From NCBI GenBank assembly GCA_018970325.1, contig JAGWWP010000008.1, positions 1-59,651 of the forward strand: a stretch of DNA of 59,651 nt. Direction: 5' to 3'. This DNA comes from Cyanobacteria bacterium REEB446. GTDB taxonomy: Bacteria > Cyanobacteriota > Vampirovibrionia > LMEP-6097. The notes under the pieces are model-generated. The model was not told where the DNA came from, ran no database searches, and worked only from the letters and a program-made list of their open reading frames with translations. The position numbers and the translations under genes were made by a program. Positions 15,850-24,380 of the stretch are shown piece after piece (positions within the stretch are counted from its first letter, which is position 1; every line of letters starts with the position of its first letter).

Positions 15850-18800
15850 ATGTCTTTAGTTACTCCTCCTAAAAGATCTAAAAAACATTATGGTACTTCA
15901 TGGTGGGGAGCCGCATGGATAGAGTCGATGGAACGCTTAGGTGGCGAACGTCTTAAGCGTGGTAAGACCTATGCTAATACTGGTAAGGTTTTAAGCATTA
16001 AATACGAAAAAGAAAAAATTCTCGCAAAGGTAGCAGGTAATTACAGACCGTTTTACAGGGTTGAAATAGAATTAAATAAATTAAAAGATTCCGCGATTAA
16101 TCTTATCGAAACGATATTAGAAGAAAATCCTCTTATTGCTGTAGATTTATCTCTAGGTAAGCTTTCTCCAGACTTACAGCAATTGACAGAATCAAAAGGT
16201 ATTCGCCTTTTACCCAGTACTTGGCTTGAAATTCGGGCTAAATGTAACTGCCCTGATTATGGTGATCCATGTAAACATCAGGCGGCTGTATTCTATATGA
16301 TGGCTAACGAATTAGATAAAGATCCTCTGATGCTTTTAAGGCTGCGTGGACTACCAGAAAGTTTTTTTAAGAGAAAGGATATTAAGATTGATGAGGGAAA
16401 AACTTTACAGACTCTAGTCTCTAAAGTCCTGTCAGCGCCTGAGTTAGAGATTAATGCTGAAAAAAACTATAATCAGAATTTTCCTAGCCTAGAGTTTAAA
16501 ATTAACAAATTGCTATCTTTATTAACAGCGCATCCTTCTTTTGAACAGAGCTTTGATTTTAAAAATTTTCTTGAAAGCTTTTATGCACAAGCAGCTATTA
16601 ATATTGATAATCTTTTCTCTGAGGATTTCGATACAGAGAAAGAGACACGAAAAGCTGATTATAAGATTAATTTAAATACCCAAGCAAATTCATACTTGTA
16701 TTTTTTTATTGTGTCACGTATGGCGGACGGGTTTGAAGATGTTTTTTCTGTTTTAAATTATGATCAGCAGTCCTATAAAGAGTTTTTAGATTTTTCTTTA
16801 AATACTGATTTAAATGAATTAGCTCCTAGACAAGCATTTTTACTTTTATTGGTTCAAACTGCAGTGGAGGTTATTAAAGCTGGTTTATTTATACCAGACT
16901 TAGTCTTTGGTGCTGAGGATTCTTTTACCGTCAGGTATGTACCCTTTAGATGTAGATGTTTTTAATCGAGAAAAGCCTTTAGTTTCTATGCTGAGTTTAC
17001 GGGATCTTCATTTAAACCCCAATCTTAAATACTATTCTGAAACTAAGGAAGAGATAATAAATAGCATAAACAGGCAGTTAGCTATCGCTGCCGAATATAT
17101 TCCAGAGTTAAATCAAATCATTAATTCTAAGGGAGAAGCTTTGCCTCGTATAGATTTAAATAGAGTAGCTGAATTACTTTCTAAGTCAAGATTTATTCTT
17201 GAGCTTCTCGGTATCCAATTTATACTACCTAAAGCTTTACAGAAAATTCTTAAACCCCGCCTTTCAGTATCGGCTAAAGGCAAAAGTTCTAATACTCTCT
17301 CTAACCTTAATATGGCAAATTTATTAGAATTTTCTTATGAAGTCTCTCTCGGTGACACGAAAATCAGTTTAGCTGAATTTAGGAAATTAGTTAAATCTAA
17401 AACAAATCTTGTTAAATTTAACGATGAGTATGTAATGCTTGACCCAAGTGAGATAGATTCTCTTTTCAAGCAGTCTCAGAAACCACTTCCTGAAATTAAT
17501 AAAGCTATAGATATATTACATTATGGCTTAGCTCAAGAAATTAATGGCATACAACTCAATACCAGTAAGGATTTAGACAGCTTTATAAAAATGCTTACTA
17601 AAACAGAAAAAGTAAGCATACCTTCTAATTTAAATGCTCAACTAAGACCTTATCAGGAACGGGGCTTCAAGTGGCTTTACTCTAATTTTAAAAAAAATCT
17701 TGGTTCTTGTATTGCAGATGATATGGGCTTAGGTAAAACTTTACAGGTGATCACCCTGCTTTTAAAAGTTCATAGTGCTAAATCTTCTGATACACCATCG
17801 TTAGTGGTTTGCCCTACTACCCTGATTGGGAACTGGGTTAAAGAGTGTGCTAAATTCGCTCCAAGCCTAAGGGTCTCTGTGTATCATGGTGCTGAACGTA
17901 GTTTGAAGACTAAAGGTACTGATATAGTAATTAGTTCTTATGGTATTTTGCGTCGTGATCTTAAAAAATTTAATAAGCATGACTGGAATTTATTTATTAT
18001 AGATGAAGCTCAGAATATTAAAAACACTGAAACCCAGCAGACAAAAGCGATTAAATCTTTAAAGGCTAAGAATTTTATCGCTATGAGCGGAACTCCTGTA
18101 GAGAACAGGCTTTCGGAGCTATGGAGTATTTTTGATTTTATTAATCCTGGTTATATGAAGTCTCTTAGAGAGTTTAATGATAATTTCGCTATTCCGATTG
18201 AAAGATATAGAGAAGTGGAAGTCGCAGAGAAGTTGAAAAATGTAAGCTCGCCTTTTTTTTTGCGAAGATTAAAAACTGATAAAACTATTATCAAAGATCT
18301 ACCAGAGAAGGTAGTTATAGATGAATTTAACTACCTATCTAAGGAGCAGACTGCTATCTATCAAAATATAGTAGAGGCGAATATGGCTGCAATAGAGTCC
18401 AGCGAAGGTATAGAGCGAAAAGGGCTGATATTTAAATTAATTACTAACTTAAAGCAGCTTTGTAACCACCCTAGTAATTATACTAAGCAGAAAGATTGCG
18501 ATCCAAATCTCTCTGGTAAAGCGACTAAGCTAATTTCTCTATTGCGTGAAATTCTTATTAATAAAGAAAAGGTCATCATATTTACGCAGTACACGGAAAT
18601 GGGGGATATATTACAAGAGATGATATCTAGAGAACTCTTACAGCAAGCTCTTTTCTTCCATGGTGGGATTAGTAGAAAGAAAAGAGACCAGATGGTGGAA
18701 GATTTTCAGACTAAGCCAGAAAATAAAATTATCATTATTTCACTGAAAGCTGGTGGTACTGGACTTAACTTAACCGCAGCGAATCACGTTATTCATTATG

Positions 18801-19030
18801 ATCTCTGGTGGAATCCAGCTGTTGAGAATCAAGCTACTGATAGGGCTTTTAGAATAGGGCAAACAAAAAATGTTTTTGTACATCGCTTTATTAGTCTCGG
18901 AACTTTTGAAGAAAAGATAAATGACATTATCAAAAGTAAGCAAGAGCTGGTTAATTTAACAGTTTCTACTGGTGAGAGCTGGATCAGTGAGATGTCTGAT
19001 AAGGATTTGAAGAAGCTTTTTGCTATTTAG
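15850..19030 (+). pseudogene. SWIM-SNF2 helicase, split by a frameshift
   Basis: Two overlapping frames (15850-16965, 371 residues; 16907-19030, 707 residues) together make one protein of about 1,060 residues, parallel to the intact gene at 19656. The first part holds a SWIM zinc motif, C132-x-C134-x6-C141-x-H143. The second holds the SNF2 core: ADDMGLGKT, IIDEAQNIKN, MSGTPVENRLSELWS, and GGTGLNLTAANHVIHYD with DRAFRIGQ. The frames diverge at the ccc-ttt run 16942-16947; losing one base there restores VRYVPLDVDVFN. This is a one-base insertion, which could be a true mutation or a homopolymer error in the sequence. If real, the SNF2 part could still be made from an internal start. SWIM-SNF2 proteins remodel protein-DNA complexes using ATP. 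The defence context suggests action on foreign DNA, which is inference. Confidence 0.8.
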
Positions 19031-19033
19031 TCG

Positions 19034-19179
19034 AATTTGCGTTAATACCGCTATCATATTGGCAGAATTTCCGTTAATACCGCTACTATGCAGATGAAGC
19101 GAAATATAGAGAGGTTTTAGCTAGTCAAGATTTAAAGAAACTCACTTCTTTTGAAAGATTCTTTTTTGGATTTTATTAA
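19034..19179 (+). other. Gap with direct repeat and a possible coding remnant
   Basis: The 163-bp gap after the first SNF2 gene has a direct repeat, gaatttgcgttaataccgct (19034-19053) and gaatttccgttaataccgct (19065-19084), differing at one base. It is followed by an open stretch to a TAA at 19179 that reads like a lost C-terminus (YADEAKYREVLASQDLKK, then LTSFERFFFGFY). I do not recognise the protein. Confidence 0.4.
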
Positions 19180-19193
19180 ATAGTGATGTGGTT

Positions 19194-19595
19194 TTATCTT
19201 TTATAAACCAATCCCAAAACCGCTCCAACAACCACACTCTCTAAAAACACCCCAAAGAACCAAGCCTGAGCCAGCATAAACGGAATCGGCATATAAGCAT
19301 AAAGTCCTAACTGCGTCCAGCCGAAAAGCAGTCCAAGAAAAGCTCCAAAGCTTAAAGCGTTTTTCATAGTTTTTTCTTTAATGATTACAGTATAGAAAAG
19401 GCTTATGATGACCGAGAAGCCTAACTGAATAGTTAGAGAATAAGGGAAAAATGCTTTCATTTCCTCGTAAGGACGCCATAGGTGAGCGGTAGATTCATAA
19501 ATTCCTCTAAGTAGAAAGCCGTGCAGCAGGGCTTCAAAGAAAAATACGAAAATGAAAATTATTAGCGACGAAATTAAAATCTTTTTAACTGGCAT
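19194..19595 (-). CDS. Small four-helix membrane protein
   Basis: A 133-residue protein from MPVKKILI with about four hydrophobic segments: ILISSLIIFIFVFFFEALLH, a middle pair around LTIQLGFSVIISLFYTVII and ALSFGAFLGLLFGW, and FFGVFLESVVVGAVLGLVY at the end. Conserved-looking polar spots are E28/H31 in the first helix. It resembles uncharacterised integral membrane proteins of about 130-150 residues and I cannot assign a function. An in-frame ATG at 19628 would add 11 residues but would run into the promoter region of the divergent SNF2 gene, and neither start has a clear ribosome site. It is the only minus-strand gene in the left 33 kb. Confidence 0.65.
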   Translation of the reverse strand: MPVKKILISSLIIFIFVFFFEALLHGFLLRGIYESTAHLWRPYEEMKAFFPYSLTIQLGFSVIISLFYTVIIKEKTMKNALSFGAFLGLLFGWTQLGLYAYMPIPFMLAQAWFFGVFLESVVVGAVLGLVYKR

Positions 19596-19643
19596 ATATA
19601 AGTAGTTTAGCAGGAGCTTGATATGCATGCGGTTTGGGTGCAG

Positions 19644-19649
19644 TATAAT
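19644..19649 (+). promoter_or_regulatory. Possible -10 box for a leaderless SNF2 transcript
   Basis: TATAAT with 6 bases before ATG 19656, the same arrangement as at 15838. TTGATA at 19618-19623 could be a -35 box but the 20-bp spacing is long. Confidence 0.4.
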
Positions 19650-19655
19650 TTCTTA

Positions 19656-22600
19656 ATGGCTTATTTAGAAAAACGCCAAAATAACAAGACTCGCTCTAAG
19701 TCCTGGTGGGGGCGTGAGTGGTTAACTGTTATCGAAAACCTAAATGAAGACAGGGTTAACGATGATGAAAGTTATTCAAATCCATTTAAGATCACTGATT
19801 TTAAATATCAAAATGGAAAAATTATAGCTAAGATAGTAGAGAATCGTAATTCTAGTTACATCACGGAACTTGCTTTAGAAGCATTTACAGAACAGGATCT
19901 AAAAGTTCTTGCTGAAATTTTAGCCTCAAGCTCTTTAATACGCGGGGATTTAGCTTTAGGTAAGTTACCGACTATCTTAAATACCGAATTATTAGAAAAT
20001 GGCATAAATTTATTTCCAATTTCTTGGGAAGATATTAGATCTAAATGTAACTGCCCATCGCCTGCAAACCCCTGTGTGCACCAGTCTGAGCTATTCTATA
20101 TGATCGGAAGTGAGTTAGATAAAGATCCTTCACTCCTATTAAAGTTAAGAGGGGTTCCCGAAAGCTTTTTAAATTCTGAATCTCAGGTCGGGAAAAGGAC
20201 TTTAGAGAGTCTTATTGAAAATATTTTAGAAGAAGCTACTGTAAATGAACCCGCAAGTCTAAGGCTGAGTAGGACAGGTGACCGTGAGGATTTAGCTTTA
20301 AATGCTAAAAGAGATTATAATCAGCCTTTAAATAATCTGGAGTTTGACAGTCGTCTCTGGCTAAGCCTTCTTTCTGATAATCCTTCTTTCGATACTGCTT
20401 CGAATTTTAAAATTTTTTTACGAGACTTATATAATTCAGCAGCTTTAAAAGCAGATACTCTTTATAAACCAGTCCATAAAAATAAGGCAGATGGGGATAA
20501 AAAAGTAAAAGTTAGAGACTGGCAGCAGTTCGATGATTTAGAGATTAGCTTTAATGCAAAAGCCACTAGCTATGAGAATTTATTTGATTTTTCAGTCGAT
20601 TTAAAGGATTTACTTAAATGTTCTTTAAATCAGGATTTAAATTTAGTCTCTCCTAGATTAGCTTTTACGCTTTTATTGATACAGACTGCCATTTATATTA
20701 TTAAGCTAGGCTTATATTCTCCAGAGTTGCTTTTTAAAAATGAACAGGTTTTTCAAATCAGATATATCCCCATATTTAATAATGCCTCACTCTCACAGCG
20801 TTTAAGCCTTTTAAAAACTCTTTACCCTGAGGATTTAATTAAAAATTCTCAGCCAAATAATGACGCTGAAGGATCAAGCGATTTTCTGCAAAGCTGTTTA
20901 ATGAATGAGCTTCTGTCATTTTTAGTTACTGTTTTATTAAAGAAATTAACTCGAAATTTAAAAGTGCTAGGGATGACTCCTTTAAAGACAGCTTTTTTAA
21001 CTAATGCAGAATTTATACCAAGTAGCTACGCAGATGAGGCTGTGGCTAAAAGTCTTAGTAATTGGCTGGCTAGGTTTTATATTCAAAGTAATGAAATCAA
21101 GCCCCTGATTCGCCTAGAGGAGCATGTCGCTGATATTAAACAGATAGAACGCAAAGATGGTCATGAAGATGACAAAAATGCAGAAGAAGCGATCCACCAG
21201 CAGTGCTTAGAGGCGAGTTTTAAACTGCATGTAGACGTAACTAACACCAGTAAATTCCCGAATGAGATAGTTTCTTTAGAAAGCTTTAGTATTAGAGTTC
21301 CAGAGCAGTGTCCTAATGTCTATAGACAGCTAAATTTAATTCAGGAATATGTACCTGAAATTAAACAGGTCTTAGCTACTGAAGGTAAAGCTTCTCCGAT
21401 TTTAGATATTAATCAAGTAAGTTCACTCTTGGCTAATGCAAAAAATATTTTAAGTGTACTTGGAGTAAATATCCTTGTACCTAGAGCTTTACAAAAGATT
21501 TTAAAGCCAAAACTTACTGTTAAAGTGAATTCCTCGTCTTCTCAATCGAATAACGCTTTTCTGATTGAACAAGCCTTAAGTTTTTCTTATGAAATAGCTT
21601 TAGGTGATTCGAAAATAAGTTTAAGTGAATTCAAAAAACTAGTTAAAAGCTCGTCTGGATTAGTAAAGTTTAATAACGATTATGTGATGTTTAATCCTAA
21701 AGAGATAGCCTCACTTTTTAAACGTGCTTTGGAAGCCTTGCCGCAGATAGAAACGGTTTTAGATGCTTTGCATTATGGTTTAGCTGGAAAGGTTAATGGT
21801 CTGGATTTCTCTTCAGATGCGGTTATTGATAATTTAATTAAATCTATTAATAAGACTGAAACTGAGATAAGTTTACCAAAAAACTTAGAGGCGACTTTAA
21901 GACCCTATCAGGAAAGGGGTTTTGAATGGCTTTATACTAATTACCAGAATCGATTAGGTTCGTGTCTCGCTGATGATATGGGCTTAGGGAAAACCTTACA
22001 GGTGCTTACGTTATTATTAAAGATTCGTCAGGAAAATGCAGAGCGTGCAGTTTGTGAGCAGCCTCCTTCTTTGGTGATCTGTCCTACTTCACTTATAGGT
22101 AACTGGTTTAAAGAATCTAGTAAGTTTACTCCAGATTTAAAAGTCGCTGTCTATCATGGACCTAGAAGAAGTCTTGATTATGGTACCGTTGCCGAACGAA
22201 CAAGTTCAAGGCTGAGGAGGACGAATGACCGCAGTGTACTAGGGGTACATGAGGATCATGAGGACGACGAAAACGTAGAAATTGGAGTTCGGCAGCAGTG
22301 CCATTATGAGGGAATGGATTTAGTTATCACCTCATATGGCATTTTAAGGCAGGATATCAGTAAATTCTCTGAGCGCGAATGGAATCTTCTAATCATCGAT
22401 GAAGCGCAGAATATTAAAAATCATGAAACCAAGCAAGCTAAAGCGATTAGAGCTTTAAAGGCAAAAAACCATATAGCTATGAGTGGAACACCAGTCGAGA
22501 ATAACCTTTCAGAGCTGTGGAGTATTTTCGATTTTATTAATCCTCGCTATTTAAGATCTATAAAGGATTTTACTAATGAATATTCTATACCTATAGAGAA

Positions 22601-23426
22601 GTACCGTGACCAAGAGAAAATCGCTCAATTAAAAAGAGTCACCTCTCCTTTTCTTTTAAGAAGGTTAAAAACAGATAAATCGATTATTCAAGATTTACCT
22701 GAAAAGATTATAAATGAGCAGTTCGTCTATTTAACTAAAGAGCAGATCGCTCTTTACCAAAATGTCGTGAATAGTGCTTTAGAGCAGATAGCAGCTAGTG
22801 AAGGCATAGAAAGGAAAGGTAAAATATTTAAATTAATAACCTCTTTAAAACAGTTATGTAATCACCCTAGTAACTATACTAAGCAAGAGGATTATGATTT
22901 TAACCTTTCAGGTAAAGCGATTAAGCTGATAGATATTCTTAGAGAAATATTAATTAGTAGAGAGAAAGCTTTAATTTTTACTCAATATACTGAAATGGGA
23001 GATATTTTATCTAAGATGATTCAGGCAGAGCTAGGCTCAGAGGCTCTTTTCTATCAAGGTTCTTTAGATAGAAAACGAAAAGATGAAATGGTAGAAGAGT
23101 TTCAGAATGGTTATACGAAAAAAATTATGATTATCTCTCTAAAAGCTGGTGGTACAGGCTTAAATTTAACCGCAGCTAACCACGTCATCCATTATGATCT
23201 CTGGTGGAATCCTGCTGTGGAGAATCAAGCGACTGATAGAGCTTTTAGAATAGGGCAGAAAAAGAATGTCATGGTGCATAGATTAATTAGCATGGGGACT
23301 TTCGAAGAGAAAATTAATGATTTGCTTAAAGCTAAGCAGCAGCTGGCAGATTTAAGTGTTTCTGTGGGGGAGAATTGGATTACTGAGATGTCGAATGAGG
23401 AGCTTCGGGGGGTTTTTGGTTTATAA
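19656..23426 (+). CDS. SWIM-SNF2 helicase, intact, with inserted repeat peptides
   Basis: Of 1,256 residues from ATG 19656; an earlier in-frame ATG at 19623 is less likely because MAYLEKRQ aligns with the start of the paralogue and a TATAAT box lies between. It has a SWIM zinc motif C131-x-C133-x6-C140-x-H142, a long middle region, and a SNF2 ATPase with DMGLGKT at 774-780, IIDEAQNIKN, MSGTPVENNLSELWS and the C-terminal GGTGLNLTAANHVIHYDL/DRAFRIGQ block. It is clearly a paralogue of the gene at 15850. It is about 200 residues longer, partly because of extra peptides at about 195-211, 503-517, 793-804 and 843-884 that are encoded by copies of one dispersed repeat. SWIM and SNF2 are usually two adjacent genes in bacteria (COG4279 and COG0553); here they are fused. 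The ssp operon starts 15 bp downstream. Confidence 0.9.
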   Translation: MAYLEKRQNNKTRSKSWWGREWLTVIENLNEDRVNDDESYSNPFKITDFKYQNGKIIAKIVENRNSSYITELALEAFTEQDLKVLAEILASSSLIRGDLALGKLPTILNTELLENGINLFPISWEDIRSKCNCPSPANPCVHQSELFYMIGSELDKDPSLLLKLRGVPESFLNSESQVGKRTLESLIENILEEATVNEPASLRLSRTGDREDLALNAKRDYNQPLNNLEFDSRLWLSLLSDNPSFDTASNFKIFLRDLYNSAALKADTLYKPVHKNKADGDKKVKVRDWQQFDDLEISFNAKATSYENLFDFSVDLKDLLKCSLNQDLNLVSPRLAFTLLLIQTAIYIIKLGLYSPELLFKNEQVFQIRYIPIFNNASLSQRLSLLKTLYPEDLIKNSQPNNDAEGSSDFLQSCLMNELLSFLVTVLLKKLTRNLKVLGMTPLKTAFLTNAEFIPSSYADEAVAKSLSNWLARFYIQSNEIKPLIRLEEHVADIKQIERKDGHEDDKNAEEAIHQQCLEASFKLHVDVTNTSKFPNEIVSLESFSIRVPEQCPNVYRQLNLIQEYVPEIKQVLATEGKASPILDINQVSSLLANAKNILSVLGVNILVPRALQKILKPKLTVKVNSSSSQSNNAFLIEQALSFSYEIALGDSKISLSEFKKLVKSSSGLVKFNNDYVMFNPKEIASLFKRALEALPQIETVLDALHYGLAGKVNGLDFSSDAVIDNLIKSINKTETEISLPKNLEATLRPYQERGFEWLYTNYQNRLGSCLADDMGLGKTLQVLTLLLKIRQENAERAVCEQPPSLVICPTSLIGNWFKESSKFTPDLKVAVYHGPRRSLDYGTVAERTSSRLRRTNDRSVLGVHEDHEDDENVEIGVRQQCHYEGMDLVITSYGILRQDISKFSEREWNLLIIDEAQNIKNHETKQAKAIRALKAKNHIAMSGTPVENNLSELWSIFDFINPRYLRSIKDFTNEYSIPIEKYRDQEKIAQLKRVTSPFLLRRLKTDKSIIQDLPEKIINEQFVYLTKEQIALYQNVVNSALEQIAASEGIERKGKIFKLITSLKQLCNHPSNYTKQEDYDFNLSGKAIKLIDILREILISREKALIFTQYTEMGDILSKMIQAELGSEALFYQGSLDRKRKDEMVEEFQNGYTKKIMIISLKAGGTGLNLTAANHVIHYDLWWNPAVENQATDRAFRIGQKKNVMVHRLISMGTFEEKINDLLKAKQQLADLSVSVGENWITEMSNEELRGVFGL
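20238..20288 (+). repeat. Dispersed element, left-half copy in the SNF2 gene
   Basis: Encodes TVNEPASLRLSRTGDRE, which aligns without gaps to TVAERTSSRLRRTNDRS of the full copy, with matching DNA (aaggctgagtaggac against aaggctgaggaggac). The paralogue at 15850 lacks these 17 residues. Confidence 0.7.
21162..21206 (+). repeat. Dispersed element, diverged right-half copy
   Basis: Encodes HEDDKNAEEAIHQQC, against HEDDENVEIGVRQQC in the full copy (10 of 15 identical). It is more diverged and probably older. The first SNF2 gene lacks this stretch. Confidence 0.65.
22032..22066 (+). repeat. Dispersed element, weak right-end copy
   Basis: Encodes ENAERAVCEQPP between helicase motifs, where the paralogue has a shorter, unrelated stretch. 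DNA similarity to the element's right end is partial, so this is the least certain copy in the gene. Confidence 0.4.
22182..22302 (+). repeat. Dispersed palindromic element, full 121-bp copy
   Basis: The ends ggtaccgttgccgaac (22182-22197) and gttcggcagcagtgcc (22287-22302) are complementary at 13 of 16 positions. It is flanked by attat at 22177-22181 and 22303-22307, a likely 5-bp target duplication. Element plus duplication is 126 bp, which adds 42 codons in frame. Deleting them gives SLDYEGMDLVITSYG, the same length as SLKTKGTDIVISSYG in the paralogue. No transposase is encoded; it would need to be moved in trans. Confidence 0.88.
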
Positions 23427-23427
23427 T
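23422..23427 (+). promoter_or_regulatory. Possible -10 box for the ssp operon
   Basis: TATAAT at the stop codon of the SNF2 gene, 14 bases before the sspB ATG. It would give a leader of about 8 bases. No convincing -35 box. Confidence 0.35.
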
Positions 23428-23441
23428 GTAGAGACACCACC

Positions 23442-24353
23442 ATGCCTCAATCTTCTTTGCTTGTAAATAAGAAAAAGACTCATTTGAGCTTCTCAGGGCA
23501 TGAAACTTTTGTCTGTCGTTATTCTTGGTTGAAAAAAGCTTGTGATGCAGTTGCTGCTAATCCTTTGATCTTCCGAGACGAGTCTGCTATTGCTACTTTT
23601 GGTGTTGGTAAAAATATGGTTAGCTCAATTAGTCATTGGGCAAAGAGTTTTAGAATTATTAAAGACACCTCAGAAGGTTTTATTTTATCTGACTTAGGCA
23701 AGAGTATTTTTGCTGATGATGGCTGGGACCCCTACTTAGAAGATCAAGGAACTTTGTGGTTATTGCATTGGTGTTTAACTTCTAATATAGAGTTAGCTAC
23801 TACTTTTTATTATGCTTTTAATAAATTAAATTCAATTGAGTTTACTAAAGAGCAGCTGATAAGTGAGATTCTTACTTTTGCAGAAGATCATTCGATGAAA
23901 GTAAGTCCTAATACTATTGCTAGGGATATAGATATTTTTATTAGAACGTATGTAGATGCTCATCATTCCAAGAAGATTCCTATAGAAGATTCTCTTGACT
24001 GCCCATTAGTTGAACTAGATTTAATTTCAGAATGTTCACTTAGAGGGGTCTATCGATTTTTAAGGTCGGAGAAGTTAAATCTTCCGATTGAAATTTTTGT
24101 TTATGCCTTGCTGGATTTTCATGAACATTATTTTCCTGATAGTAATGTTCTAGCATTTGAAGATATTGTTTATAAGGCGGGTTCACCAGGTTTGATTTTT
24201 AAAATTGATGAAGATGCGTTAGCATATAAATTGAGCCGATTGGAAGAAATTACAGAAGGTGCCTTGAAGTTTGATGAAACTTCGTCTCTGAGACAGCTCT
24301 ATAAATTAAGAAATCTAGACAAGAATAGCTTTTTAAGCTCTTATTATTCATAA
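23442..24353 (+). CDS. sspB: DUF4007 phosphorothioation protein SspB-like
   Basis: The 303-residue protein is a DUF4007 member: LSFSGHETFVCRYSWLKKA at residues 12-30, FGVGKNMVSSISHW near 54, and LGKSIFADDGWDPYLEDQG followed by TLWLLHW near 83-105. DUF4007 proteins are the SspB component of single-strand DNA phosphorothioation systems, in which SspB is reported to nick DNA so that sulfur can be inserted. The order DUF4007, large ATPase, PAPS-reductase-like protein and DUF262 protein that begins here is the known sspBCD-sspE order. It starts 15 bp after the SNF2 stop. No nuclease motif is obvious by eye. The family match is strong; the symbol rests on context as well as sequence. Confidence 0.82.
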   Translation: MPQSSLLVNKKKTHLSFSGHETFVCRYSWLKKACDAVAANPLIFRDESAIATFGVGKNMVSSISHWAKSFRIIKDTSEGFILSDLGKSIFADDGWDPYLEDQGTLWLLHWCLTSNIELATTFYYAFNKLNSIEFTKEQLISEILTFAEDHSMKVSPNTIARDIDIFIRTYVDAHHSKKIPIEDSLDCPLVELDLISECSLRGVYRFLRSEKLNLPIEIFVYALLDFHEHYFPDSNVLAFEDIVYKAGSPGLIFKIDEDALAYKLSRLEEITEGALKFDETSSLRQLYKLRNLDKNSFLSSYYS

Positions 24354-24380
24354 TACTAAACATAAGGTTTAATTAATCAC

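Noticed and set aside
16907-16965. Programmed frameshift in the first SNF2 gene
   Set aside because: The change needed is +1 and no typical +1 site (rare codon or stop with upstream stimulatory site) is visible at the join; a one-base insertion in a run is simpler.
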